This document shows positions 17,052 to 24,338 of a DNA stretch of 64,000 bases, in pieces. This DNA is from Planctomycetota bacterium. Lineage in GTDB: Bacteria; Planctomycetota; UBA1135; UBA2386. The stretch covers positions 1-64,000 of the forward strand of contig JADJPQ010000030.1 in assembly GCA_016713175.1 (NCBI GenBank), written 5' to 3'. Position 1 is the first letter of the stretch, and the number at the start of each line of letters is the position of its first letter. The notes below the pieces were generated by a model. It was given only the letters and a program-made list of their open reading frames with translations. It did not search any database and had not been told where the DNA came from. The position numbers and the translations under genes are program-made.

Positions 17052-18050
17052 ATGGCGACGACGATCGCCTTCCCTCGCAGTCTCGATGTGACGAGCACCG
17101 CTGGGTTCTGTCACAAGCTGAGCGCTCTCCCGACCGGTCAGTACGCGATCGACTTCGCAGAGTTCACCAACGCACCCCCCTTCGGCATGTTGCTGGCGGC
17201 TTCGGCCGTTCGCGTGTTCGTCGCCCGAATGGGAGTTGCAGGGTTCACCGTCCAGGCTTTGCGTTATGAGAACAAGTCGTACCAGGCGCATATGGGGTTC
17301 TTTCAGGCCTGCGGCCTCAATCACGGCAAGCAGCCGGGACAAGCCTCCGGCAGCAGAACGTACATCCCGCTCACCAAGCTCGACGTAGACTTGGGCGCGT
17401 CTATCGCCCATATCCACGACACCGTCAATCGCCGCGCGACTCAGCTTGCTCGCTTGCTCCTACCGGGTGGTCGTCGTGACGCGCATGCTCGGCTCCACTA
17501 CTGTCTCTTCGAGATCATGCGCAATGTTTTCGAGCATAGTCGTTCGCCGACGCTCTGGTACGGGGCTCAGGCTTGGCCGACCAAGGGTCTTGTGGAGGTT
17601 GCCATCCTCGACGAGGGAGTCGGCATCCGTCGCAACCTTGAAAAGAAGTACGGCGTCGCGAGCGACGCGGCCGCCGTCCAGAAGGCGATCGAGGAGGGCG
17701 TCTCCGGTGCAACGCTGAAGGACGACCCGTTCGGGTTCGGCCCGCAAAGCGGCGTGGACTCCGATGCTGAAGACGATCGAGAGAGTGCACACAACAGCGG
17801 CTACGGCCTGTATGTCGTTAGCCAGATGTGTCGCTCTGGAGGCGAGTTCGCCCTTGCAAGTGGTGACACCTGCCTTGTCTGTTCGTCGGCGGGCCAAGAC
17901 CTCAGATCATCTGCGCACAAGGGCGTTGCGGTGCGGGCAGCCCTGCGGATCGAGGGCGAGTCAGTTGAACAACTGATCCAGCGAGTCGCGACGAAGAAGT
18001 TTGGGGAGACTCCATCGACGCGCCCTCGCCCCATGCTGGATCCACTGTAG
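17052..18050 (+). CDS. STAS-like/HATPase (GHKL) protein
   Basis: The product is 332 residues from the ATG at 17052; the frame is open from a TTG at 17010. The N-terminal ~100 residues have a STAS-like pattern ('ATTIAFPRSLDVTSTAGFC', 'YAIDFAEFTNAPPFGMLLA'). A GHKL ATPase follows: N-box 'LFEIMRNVFEHS', G1 box 'VAILDEGVGIR' and G2 box 'SGYGLYVVSQM'. This pairing recalls anti-sigma/anti-anti-sigma switch proteins, but no phosphotransfer histidine is seen. It is the only gene of the second cassette. It may act as a regulator or as part of a stress response; no partner is visible. Confidence 0.75.
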   Translation: MATTIAFPRSLDVTSTAGFCHKLSALPTGQYAIDFAEFTNAPPFGMLLAASAVRVFVARMGVAGFTVQALRYENKSYQAHMGFFQACGLNHGKQPGQASGSRTYIPLTKLDVDLGASIAHIHDTVNRRATQLARLLLPGGRRDAHARLHYCLFEIMRNVFEHSRSPTLWYGAQAWPTKGLVEVAILDEGVGIRRNLEKKYGVASDAAAVQKAIEEGVSGATLKDDPFGFGPQSGVDSDAEDDRESAHNSGYGLYVVSQMCRSGGEFALASGDTCLVCSSAGQDLRSSAHKGVAVRAALRIEGESVEQLIQRVATKKFGETPSTRPRPMLDPL

Positions 18051-18123
18051 CTGGGACCGGATGGAGTGCTTGCTTGGGAGGCTCTGTCACGTTACTTCGA
18101 GGCAAGCGGGCCACGGTTGGTCG

Positions 18124-18184
18124 GCCCAACACGACGTAGGAGCCGACGAGCGCCGCCAAGCCGGCGCTCGCGGCAAAGACGTTA
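18124..18184 (+). other. attC site 2, interrupted by an insertion sequence
   Basis: Left core GCCCAAC (18124-18130), central palindrome (GAGCGCCGCC..GGCGCTCGCGGC) and 'AAAGAC' are as in site 1. The right core is cut after GTTA (18181-18184), where the IS begins. Joining across the IS and removing one TA copy gives GTTATGC, one mismatch from GTTRRRY. The site therefore existed before the IS arrived. Confidence 0.7.
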
Positions 18185-19045
18185 GAAGTTGTTTTTGTAA
18201 ATAGTACTTGTACTTTTTTCCCGGATCATGGCATCAGCTGTCCATGATCCGAATCACGGATGAGCAGTGGGCCTTGATCGAACCGCACTTGCCGAAGCTG
18301 CCGCGACGCAAGGACGGTCGCGGTCGCCCGTGGCGCAGCGATCGGGAGTGTCTCGACGGCATCCTCTGGATCCTGAAGACCGGCGCGCAGTGGAAGGCGT
18401 TGCCCAAGGAGTTCCCGGGGTACGCGACTTGTTGGCGGCGGCTGCGGATGGGGGAGGAGCACGACGTGTGGAAGGACGTGTGGCGCGCAGTGCTTGGGGC
18501 CCTCGACGAGAAGAGCCTCCTCGACTGGGAAGAGACGTTCCTCGACGCGACCTTCGTGAGCGCGAAAAAAGGGGCGACGCAGTCGGCCTCACCAAGAGGG
18601 GAAAGGGATCGAAGCTTGCTGTTCTGGTCGTCGGCGCGGGTCTTCCTGTCGGAGTTCAGCTCGCCGCTGCGAACGAAGGCGAAACGTCGCTCGCGCAGCC
18701 AACGGTCGAAGAAGTAGCGAGACTCGCCGGTGACGATCCGAAGTGCTGGCCGGCCCGCATCATCGCCGACAAGGGGTACGACTCCGACGAGCTGCGCGTT
18801 GCGTTCGCGAGTGTCGACATCCAACTGCTCGCGCCTCACCGTTCCAACCGCACGGCGAAATCGCGGTCCAACGACGGCCGCTGCATGCGCCGCTACAAGA
18901 GGCGATGGGTCGTCGAGCGGTTCTTTGCGTGGCTCAACGGCTTCCGTCGACTCATCGTTCGGCACGAGCGTCACTCGCTGATGTACCGTGCCTTCGTCCA
19001 CGTCGCCTGCGTCCTCGTTACGATGCGGTTTTGTGAAACTACTTC
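18185..19045 (+). mobile_element. IS5-family insertion sequence (IS427-like), 861 bp
   Basis: The left end GAAGTTGTTT (18185) and the reverse complement of the right end, GAAGTAGTTT (ending 19045), match at 9 of 10 bases. The element is flanked by TA on both sides (18183-18184 and 19046-19047), a two-base target duplication usual for the IS427 group. It encodes a DDE transposase in two phases. Size, ends and the frameshift all fit IS427-type members of the IS5 family. Confidence 0.85.
18244..19045 (+). CDS. IS5-family (IS427-like) DDE transposase, produced by frameshift
   Basis: The first phase starts at the ATG at 18244 (MIRITDEQWALIEPHLP) and by itself stops at 18717. At 18565-18574 there is an A6G4 run. 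A -1 step there joins 'VSAKKG' to 'GDAVGLTKRGKG', restoring the usual IS5 sequence. The DDE residues are visible as 'ETFLDATFV' (D), 'IIADKGYDSDEL' (D) and 'RWVVERFFAWLNGFRRL' (E). Upstream 'LWILKTGAQWKALPKEF' is the usual N-terminal signature. In the second phase no stop occurs before the right IS end, so the frame runs on into the VOC gene. Probably a functional or recently functional transposase. Confidence 0.85.
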
Positions 19046-19082
19046 TATGCCGACGCGACAGCCGTCGAGGAGTGACGCAACC

Positions 19083-19526
19083 GTGTCATCAGACCTGAAC
19101 CTACTGCACACCGTGCCGTTCTTCGCGGTGTCGAACATGGAGAAGTCGCTCCGGTTCTACATGGAAGGACTCGGCTTCCAGATTGCGGACAAGTGGATTG
19201 ACCAGGGGACGGTGCGGTGGTGCAGACTGCAACGCGGGGGTGCGACACTGATGCTCCAGGACTTTCGCAGAGACGGCGGCACGTCCTGGTCACCCGAGGG
19301 GCCCTTGGGTCTCGGCGTCTCGATCATGTTCATCTGCAGCGACGCCTTGTCGATGTACCGTGAATTCGCCGCGCGGGGACTCACCCCGTCCCTACCCTTC
19401 GTGGGCAACGGAATGTGGGTCACGTCATTGCGTGATCCGGACGGCTACCGCGTCGAGTTCGAGAGTCAGACAGATGTACCCGAAGACACCAGGTTCGACG
19501 ACAAGGCGAGTGATGCCACGGCATGA
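19083..19526 (+). CDS. VOC family (glyoxalase/bleomycin-resistance fold) protein
   Basis: The product is 147 residues. The start is a GTG at 19083 with GAGGAG ten bases upstream. The frame also continues from the IS transposase, and an ATG at 19047 is possible. Two beta-alpha-beta-beta-beta modules are recognisable ('HTVPFFAVSNMEKSLRFYME', 'GLGFQIADKWIDQG', 'GLGVSIMFICSDALSMYREF', 'WVTSLRDPDGYRVEFES'). The metal ligands expected are His in 'HTVPFF' and Glu in 'YRVEFES'. VOC proteins are common cassette cargo and may detoxify a small molecule. Substrate unknown. Confidence 0.8.
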   Translation: MSSDLNLLHTVPFFAVSNMEKSLRFYMEGLGFQIADKWIDQGTVRWCRLQRGGATLMLQDFRRDGGTSWSPEGPLGLGVSIMFICSDALSMYREFAARGLTPSLPFVGNGMWVTSLRDPDGYRVEFESQTDVPEDTRFDDKASDATA

Positions 19527-19646
19527 CAACCGCATGCAGCGGCCGGCGCGTCGCGCCGCGCGCACGGCGTGGGGCAACAACACCGCGCGGAACGTCGCGC
19601 GACGGCGCTTGGCCCGACGCGTCGCGACGAGGAGTCGGTTGAATGC
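19521..19646 (+). other. possible degenerate attC site 3
   Basis: GCATGACAACCG at 19521-19532 pairs with CGGTTGAATGC at 19636-19646 with one bulged base, and GTTGAAT (19638-19644) fits GTTRRRY. The left core GCATGAC departs by one base from GCATAAC, the complement of the cassette start GTTATGC. The inner part is rich in short CGTCGCG/CGCGACG inverted repeats. Length (~126 bp) is at the long end for attC. The core mismatch leaves this uncertain. Confidence 0.4.
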
Positions 19647-19718
19647 CCGGTTCCGCAGCCAACGGCCAGAGCCAGCCGGGTCTTGCGGAGCGCGCCCGCC
19701 TGCGGGCAAGCTGCTTCG

Positions 19719-21545
19719 ATGGGCACTGCAAGCCACGCGTTGACGCTCGTCCTGATCGTTGCCGCGGACGCCGCGACCCAACAGCCCCCCCGCGAACCCG
19801 CGATCGGCGAAGTCCGCGATCGCGACGGCAAGCCGTTCGCCGGCGCCACCATCCACCTGCTGCACCGCGCCCATCCCGGCATCGTCGACCCGGAACTGAC
19901 CGACGCTCTCGAGGTCACCGCCGATCCGCGCGGCCGCTTCCGCGCCGATGTGCTGGCCGGCCGCCCGTACCTCGTCTGGGCCACCGCCCCCGGCGAGAAC
20001 GGCGCGTTCCGCTGCACGACAGTGGCCGAAGGCGTCGTCGCCGGCGTGCCGACGGTCCTGACCGAAAGCGAACCCCGGCGCGTACGACCGCTGCAGGTCA
20101 CCGTCGACGCGTCTTGGACGAAGCCGTTGCGGTTCGTCGCGGGGGCCACTCTCGGGGATGTCGCGTTCGAACAGCACCTGGGCCCGGCCGACGCTGTAGT
20201 GGCGACGCCGCCATGGCCGGTGGACACCCTGACGATCCAGGTGTTCGAGGACTCGCAGCTGGTGCACCGCGAACCGGTGGCGCTGACGGCGCTCGGCGCC
20301 AAGACCCTCGCTGCCGCGGTGACCGACGAAGAACGCGCGGCCAGCCTCGCCAGGCCGGCGAACGTTCTGGTCGGCGAACGCACGACGTTGTTGTTGCCAG
20401 TGCAGGACAAGGACGGCACACCGATCGCGGATGCCAGCGTGCAAGTCGACGACGCACCGTTCGCACGCGTGCTGGGCACCACCGACGCCGCCGGCAAGCT
20501 CGAACTCGTCGCCGCCGGCGAAGCGAAAGCGCCGCGCGCGACCGTGCTCGATGGCACGCACGCCGAGTTCCCGTTCGACAATGACAACCTGCCGGCGGAG
20601 GGCAAGAAGGTCGAACCGCCGGACCTCGTCGCCGGCAGCGTGATCCGTGGCCGGCTGTTGACCGGCGAGAACGAGCCGCTCGGCGACGTGCCGCTGATCC
20701 TCGATGGTTCGATCCGCAACTCCGACAATGGCTGGTGGTGGGGCGTCCATCCGCGCCTGCTCGCCAGCGCCGCCGATGGCACGTTCGTCGTGCGCGGACG
20801 ATTGCAGAAGTTCCCGTTCCGCCTGACCGCGGTGCTGCCGCCGGACGTGCTGGCGAAATTGCGCGGTGACCATCGCACCCCGTTGTGGCCCCAGGTGATG
20901 GTCGTGCCGGAGACCGCCGATCCGACCAAGGATGCGGGCGACATCCGACTCGATCGGCTGGCGGCGATCGAAGTCCACGTGGCCGCGCCCGATGGCACGC
21001 CGCCGGGATCGGTGCAGGTGGCGCTGTTTCCCGCCCATGAGGAAGGCGACAAGCGCTGGCCGGTGCGGGCGTTGCTGGCGCGCACCGATCGCCATGGGCG
21101 CGTGCGGGTGCTGGCGCCCAAGGGCACCGAAGTCGCGGTGTTCGCGGCCACGTTGGCGGGATCGGCGTTCGGCTTCGCGACGGCGGGCGCCGCACCGCTG
21201 CAACGAACGTTGGATGCGGCGCAGGTCGTCCGGCTGCTGGTCATGGCCGACGACAAGCCGCTGGCCGGTGCCGGTTTCCGCGCCAGCAGTCCGCATCTCG
21301 AGGGCGCCAAGGGCGACGCGGCGCGCGTCAAGGATCTCCTTGGCGAGCCGATGGTCCACTCGTGGTGCCCCCTGCTCGGTGGGGTCACCGATGCCGAAGG
21401 GCGATTGACGATCGTCGCGCCGGTGCCCGGCGCGCAGCTGGCGGGGTTCCTGTCGATCGATGGCAAGAGCATGCATGTCGCGATCGATCTGCGCGAGGCG
21501 CTCGACGATCCGGTCCGGATCGAGTTCGTGCCGGGCAAGCGGTGA
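19719..21545 (+). CDS. secreted protein with carboxypeptidase-regulatory-like repeats
   Basis: The product is 608 residues from the ATG at 19719, followed by a short signal-like hydrophobic stretch (ALTLVLIVAADA) and 'TQQPPREPAIGEVRDRDGKP'. Several CarboxypepD_reg-like or Ig-like beta modules can be picked out by 'GRDxDGKPFAGATI', 'DKDGTPIADASVQV', 'TTDAAGKLELVA', 'LLTGENEPLGDVPL' and 'VTDAEGRLTIVAP'. These are extracellular binding or structural modules with no catalytic residues. The open frame extends back to 19569 through the attC-like region; that part is not coding in appearance. It overlaps the next gene by one base. Function unknown. Confidence 0.75.
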   Translation: MGTASHALTLVLIVAADAATQQPPREPAIGEVRDRDGKPFAGATIHLLHRAHPGIVDPELTDALEVTADPRGRFRADVLAGRPYLVWATAPGENGAFRCTTVAEGVVAGVPTVLTESEPRRVRPLQVTVDASWTKPLRFVAGATLGDVAFEQHLGPADAVVATPPWPVDTLTIQVFEDSQLVHREPVALTALGAKTLAAAVTDEERAASLARPANVLVGERTTLLLPVQDKDGTPIADASVQVDDAPFARVLGTTDAAGKLELVAAGEAKAPRATVLDGTHAEFPFDNDNLPAEGKKVEPPDLVAGSVIRGRLLTGENEPLGDVPLILDGSIRNSDNGWWWGVHPRLLASAADGTFVVRGRLQKFPFRLTAVLPPDVLAKLRGDHRTPLWPQVMVVPETADPTKDAGDIRLDRLAAIEVHVAAPDGTPPGSVQVALFPAHEEGDKRWPVRALLARTDRHGRVRVLAPKGTEVAVFAATLAGSAFGFATAGAAPLQRTLDAAQVVRLLVMADDKPLAGAGFRASSPHLEGAKGDAARVKDLLGEPMVHSWCPLLGGVTDAEGRLTIVAPVPGAQLAGFLSIDGKSMHVAIDLREALDDPVRIEFVPGKR

Positions 21546-22819
21546 TGGCGACGCGACGGGCAGATGGTCCGCGCGTGACGTTGGCGCGCGCGCTCAGCAA
21601 GCTCGGCCTGCTGTCGCGGACCCAGGCGCGCGCGGCGATTCTGGCCGGCCGGGTCAGCGTCGATGGCCGGGAAGAACGCGATCCCGATCGCTGGATCGAT
21701 CCCGATCGCGGCCGGATCGAACTCGATGGCACGGTGGCGACGCGGCAGGCGGTCGTCTGGTTCGCGTTGCACAAGCCGGTCGGTGTGATCACCACGCGCA
21801 GCGACGAACGCGGCCGCAAGACCGTCTACGACCTCCTGCCGGACGGCATGCCGTGGGTGTTCCCGGTCGGCCGACTCGATCTGGAGAGCAGCGGGCTGCT
21901 GCTGATCACCAATGACACGCGCGTTGCCAACGCCGCGATCAGCCCCGACACCGGTCTCGCCAAGCTGTACGACGTGACGGTCGATGCGCCGTTGCCCGCG
22001 GCGGCGATCGCGCGGTTTGGTGCCGGCGGCGCGCTGGCGGACGGCACCGCTTTGCGTCCGGTCGGCATCGAGGCTCGCAACCCGGAAGGGACCCGACTGT
22101 GGATCACGCTGCACGAAGGCAAGAACCGGCAGATCCGGCGAATGGTCGCCGATTGCGGTCGTGAGGTGCTGCGGCTGCACCGCCTGGCGATCGGCCCGAT
22201 CGAGCTCGGCGACCTGCCCGAAGGCCGGATCCGGCCGCTGACCGCCGCCGAACGTTCGGCCCTGTCGGCCTTGCGCCACACGGGAGGCTGGGGCGCCACG
22301 ACGTCGAGGGAGGGCGCGGGGGGGGGGTGTCGCGACTGGAATCGGGTGGCGGCAGTCCCCGGCGGCCGATCTTCCAGCTGCCGATGTCGATCAACGCCTG
22401 GATCGAAGTCTGCAGTCGGTGCAGAGCACTGTCGATGTTGCGGAAGTCGGCACGGAACTCTTCGAGGCTCTGCTGCGGGATCGCGGCGAGCCGGACCAGG
22501 TGTCGCGCAGGATCGCGAGCTTCGTTTCGATGCCGTGGCCACTCATGCGCGTCGTTGCCGCAAAAGCCAGCGGCGCATGCCCTCCTGCTGTTCGTTCGCG
22601 GCGAGGTCCCAGGTGGGCTTCCAATCGAGATACCGCACCAGCGACTCGGCTTCGAACGCGACGCGCCGTTCTTCGTCGTGGACGACGATGCGTTTGCCGT
22701 CTTTCAGGGCTCGGTGCACGAACACGAGCCCCTGGGCCTCGAGGGCGACCACTTCGATCGGGTGGGGCGCGGTCGCCGCTTCCAAGCGTGAAGACAGATC
22801 GACCAGCACGTGCTCTTGA
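21545..22819 (+). CDS. RsuA/RluB-family pseudouridine synthase with aberrant 3' tail
   Basis: Residues 1-60 carry an S4 RNA-binding domain ('TLARALSKLGLLSRTQARAAI', 'GRVSVDG'). The catalytic part has 'LHKPVGVITT', 'YDLLP', the catalytic aspartate in 'VGRLDLESSGLLLIT', 'LYDVTVDAPL' and 'EGKNRQIRRMV'. The native protein should end near residue 248 ('LRHTG'). Here the stop is lost and the frame runs 175 more codons through DNA that encodes nothing in this phase. A second copy of the last ~20 codons, with a proper stop, lies 748 bp downstream. The enzyme probably modifies a uridine of 16S or 23S rRNA. Start: ATG overlapping the previous stop. Confidence 0.88.
   Translation: MATRRADGPRVTLARALSKLGLLSRTQARAAILAGRVSVDGREERDPDRWIDPDRGRIELDGTVATRQAVVWFALHKPVGVITTRSDERGRKTVYDLLPDGMPWVFPVGRLDLESSGLLLITNDTRVANAAISPDTGLAKLYDVTVDAPLPAAAIARFGAGGALADGTALRPVGIEARNPEGTRLWITLHEGKNRQIRRMVADCGREVLRLHRLAIGPIELGDLPEGRIRPLTAAERSALSALRHTGGWGATTSREGAGGGCRDWNRVAAVPGGRSSSCRCRSTPGSKSAVGAEHCRCCGSRHGTLRGSAAGSRRAGPGVAQDRELRFDAVATHARRCRKSQRRMPSCCSFAARSQVGFQSRYRTSDSASNATRRSSSWTTMRLPSFRARCTNTSPWASRATTSIGWGAVAASKREDRSTSTCS
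22226..22284 (+). repeat. first copy of duplicated pseudouridine-synthase 3' end
   Basis: This 59-base segment encodes 'RIRPLTAAERSALSALRHTG'. A copy at 22974-23032 matches at about 53 of 59 bases in the same orientation. Divergence begins immediately after the shared CACGGG, and this copy lacks the stop. Confidence 0.8.
22328..22546 (-). pseudogene. remnant of a HepT-type toxin (HEPN) gene
   Basis: The start at 22546 (MSGHGIETKLAILRD) overlaps the stop of the upstream MntA-like remnant (ATGA), the normal gene order. One base is missing after 'LRD'. In the next phase 'LVRLAAIPQQSLEEF' and 'NIDSALHRLQTSIQALIDI' give the typical HepT helices. The gene breaks off after 'GLPPPDSSRDT' at a C10 run (G10 on the + strand), losing the C-terminal half with the R-x4-6-H catalytic motif. 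It cannot make an active toxin. Confidence 0.7.
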
Positions 22820-22860
22820 CGGTCAGGTGGCGTTCCCTCGACGAACAGGATGCCGACGGC
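22543..22860 (-). pseudogene. remnant of an MntA-type nucleotidyltransferase antitoxin gene
   Basis: From 'AVGILFVEGTPPDRQEH' to the stop at 22543 the reading matches the C-terminal two thirds of minimal nucleotidyltransferases of MntA/HepT modules ('PIEVVALEAQG', 'ALKDGKRIVVHDEERRVAFEAESL'). The N-terminal part with the GSxxRG catalytic motif is missing; the frame upstream is unrelated. The stop overlaps the HepT start. The pair was therefore once an intact toxin-antitoxin operon. Confidence 0.7.
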
Positions 22861-22973
22861 GCGTGCGGGGCGGCCGCCCGGGGGTCGATCCAGTGGCCGG
22901 GGTCCATGGTCGCAGGATAGCACGACCTCGGGTGCGGTTCTGCGCTGCGTTCAGGGCGGCGGCTGATGACGGT

Positions 22974-23032
22974 CGGATCCGGCCGTTGACCGCCGCCGAG
23001 CGTGCGGCCCTGTCGACACTGCGCCACACGGG
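22974..23032 (+). repeat. second copy of duplicated pseudouridine-synthase 3' end
   Basis: This direct repeat of 22226-22284 encodes 'RIRPLTAAERAALSTLRHTG', followed by a serine codon and TGA at 23037-23039. The upstream part of the pseudouridine synthase is not repeated. Together the copies bracket the decayed toxin-antitoxin pair. Confidence 0.8.
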
Positions 23033-23057
23033 GAGCTGATTCTGGCATACTGGCGGT

Positions 23058-23546
23058 ATGCACGAAGCGAACGCGGAGGGCGAAGCGGTGCGGACGGCGC
23101 TGGCGGACATCGCCGAACAGGGACTGCACATCCATCACGTCGCCGAGACCGACGCGGTGCCCGAACACGCGTTCACGGTCGGCATGTGGCAGAACTGGCG
23201 GCACCCCGAGGTCATTGCGTTCGGTCTGCCGGCGGAAGTGCTGCATGCGCTGTTCGAACTGATCGCCGACGAGGTCGACAGTGGGCGGCGGCTGGTGTCT
23301 GGCCAGAAGTACGACGACTTCCTGAGCGGCTACCCGATCCTGATCCGGGCGGTGCCCAAGGCGCAGGTCGCCCGCTACCTGCCGCTGGCGTGCAGGGTGA
23401 ACGGCGATGCGGAGTTCGAGGTGCTGCAGGTGTGCTGGCCCGATCGGCGCGGCCGGTGGCCGTGGGAGGAAGGCGCGCATGAGAGCGTGCGCCAGTTGCA
23501 GCCGATCCTCGAGCGCCTGCCGGAGGCAGAGGTGCAAGGTGGGTGA
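23058..23546 (+). CDS. DUF4262 domain protein
   Basis: The product is 162 residues and cytosolic in appearance. The DUF4262 pattern is visible: 'DIAEQGLHIHHVAETD', 'HAFTVGMWQNWRHPEVIAFGL', 'LIADEVDSGRRLVSGQKYDD', 'AVPKAQVARYLPLA' and 'VLQVCWPDRRGRWPWEEGA'. The family is widespread, has no established biochemical role, and often occurs as a single gene. It starts 18 bases after the stop of the duplicated pseudouridine-synthase end, and its stop overlaps the following small gene. Confidence 0.85.
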   Translation: MHEANAEGEAVRTALADIAEQGLHIHHVAETDAVPEHAFTVGMWQNWRHPEVIAFGLPAEVLHALFELIADEVDSGRRLVSGQKYDDFLSGYPILIRAVPKAQVARYLPLACRVNGDAEFEVLQVCWPDRRGRWPWEEGAHESVRQLQPILERLPEAEVQGG

Positions 23547-23745
23547 TGGCGCGCCCGCGTCGCGGCCATTTGCGTCGCGCGCGGCGGCGGCCTACCTCGG
23601 GTTCTTCCTGGCGCTGCTGGCGATCTGGGCGATCGCGCGCGGCGCCGGTCGTGTGGTCGTGCCGATCGTCGTCGCGATCCTGGTCGGTGCGGCGATTGCG
23701 CGGTGGCTGCGGTCGTGGTGGGCGCGCAATAGTCGTTCGCCGTGA
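23539..23745 (+). CDS. small two-helix membrane protein
   Basis: The product is 68 residues from a GTG at 23539 that overlaps the end of the DUF4262 gene. Two hydrophobic helices are clear ('AAAYLGFFLALLAIWAIARG' and 'VVVPIVVAILVGAAIARWL'), followed by a basic tail. The stop overlaps the start of the next gene (GTGA). Its position in a chain of overlapping genes supports a real coding sequence. Function unknown. Confidence 0.6.
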   Translation: MGDGAPASRPFASRAAAAYLGFFLALLAIWAIARGAGRVVVPIVVAILVGAAIARWLRSWWARNSRSP

Positions 23746-24230
23746 GCGTTGGTCCCGGGCTGATGACCGACCCGACCCCGATCCGCTATCCGCGCGACAT
23801 CCCACCGATGTGGTTGCTGGCGACCCTGGCGGGCATCTGGGCCCTCGACCGCTGGCTGCCGATCGCGCGTTGGCTGTCACCGCCATGGACGTGGTCTGGC
23901 CTCGTGCTGGTCGTTGTCGGCGTCGGCCTCGCGGTGTGGGGTGCGGGTCTGTTCCGCCGTGCGGGAACGGGCGTCCGGCCGTTCACCGAAGCGACCGAGA
24001 TGGTTCGGAACGGTCCGTATCGGTTCACCCGCAACCCGATGTACCTCGGCATGTTGCTGCTGACCTCCGGTGTCGCCGTGACCTTGGGCAGCGTGGCACC
24101 GCTGTTGCTGCTGCCGCTGTTCGCCGCGGTGCTCCACATCCGCTTCATTCGCCGCGAGGAGGAGTTCCTGACCCGCCGGTTCGGCGCCGACTACCTCGCG
24201 TGGTGCAAGACCGTACGCCGATGGTTGTGA
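23742..24230 (+). CDS. isoprenylcysteine/phospholipid methyltransferase family membrane protein
   Basis: The product is 162 residues with four to five membrane segments. The SAM-binding signature of this integral-membrane methyltransferase family is clear: 'GPYRFTRNPMYLGMLLLTSG' followed by 'FIRREEEFLTRRFGADYLAW'. The family methylates lipids or prenyl-cysteines; the bacterial substrate is usually unknown. The start is either the GTG at 23742 overlapping the previous stop or the ATG at 23763. Confidence 0.85.
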   Translation: MSVGPGLMTDPTPIRYPRDIPPMWLLATLAGIWALDRWLPIARWLSPPWTWSGLVLVVVGVGLAVWGAGLFRRAGTGVRPFTEATEMVRNGPYRFTRNPMYLGMLLLTSGVAVTLGSVAPLLLLPLFAAVLHIRFIRREEEFLTRRFGADYLAWCKTVRRWL

Positions 24231-24338
24231 ACCCGGGATAGGATCCCGGAATCGGAAGCTGACGGCGCGGCGTTCCCTGGGTCCAACGGCCCGGTTGCCC
24301 CGCTGTTGCGCTCACGACGTTCCCATTCGAGGTGTCCG

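Larger units (their letters stand above)
15637..19646 (+). mobile_element. integron-type gene-cassette array without an integrase in the window
   Basis: Four attC-like sites (15637-15734, 16902-16969, 18124-18184 and a weaker one at 19521-19646) delimit three genes, all on the + strand, each followed closely by such a site. Cassette 1 begins TTGGGC just inside the first site. Its own attC has the left core GCCCAAC, the exact complement of GTTGGGC, as expected for a once-circular cassette. The genes have lower GC and less biased codon use than the flanks. An IS has interrupted the third site. No tyrosine-recombinase gene lies nearby, so the array resembles a CALIN (attC cluster lacking an integrase), or the integrase lies elsewhere. 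Confidence 0.75.

Noticed and set aside
19083..19526. Antibiotic-resistance gene
   Set aside because: VOC-fold proteins include resistance proteins, but nothing in this sequence identifies such a substrate.
19569..19718. N-terminal extension of the 19719 protein
   Set aside because: The extra 50 codons lie over the attC-like region and precede a good signal-peptide start at 19719.
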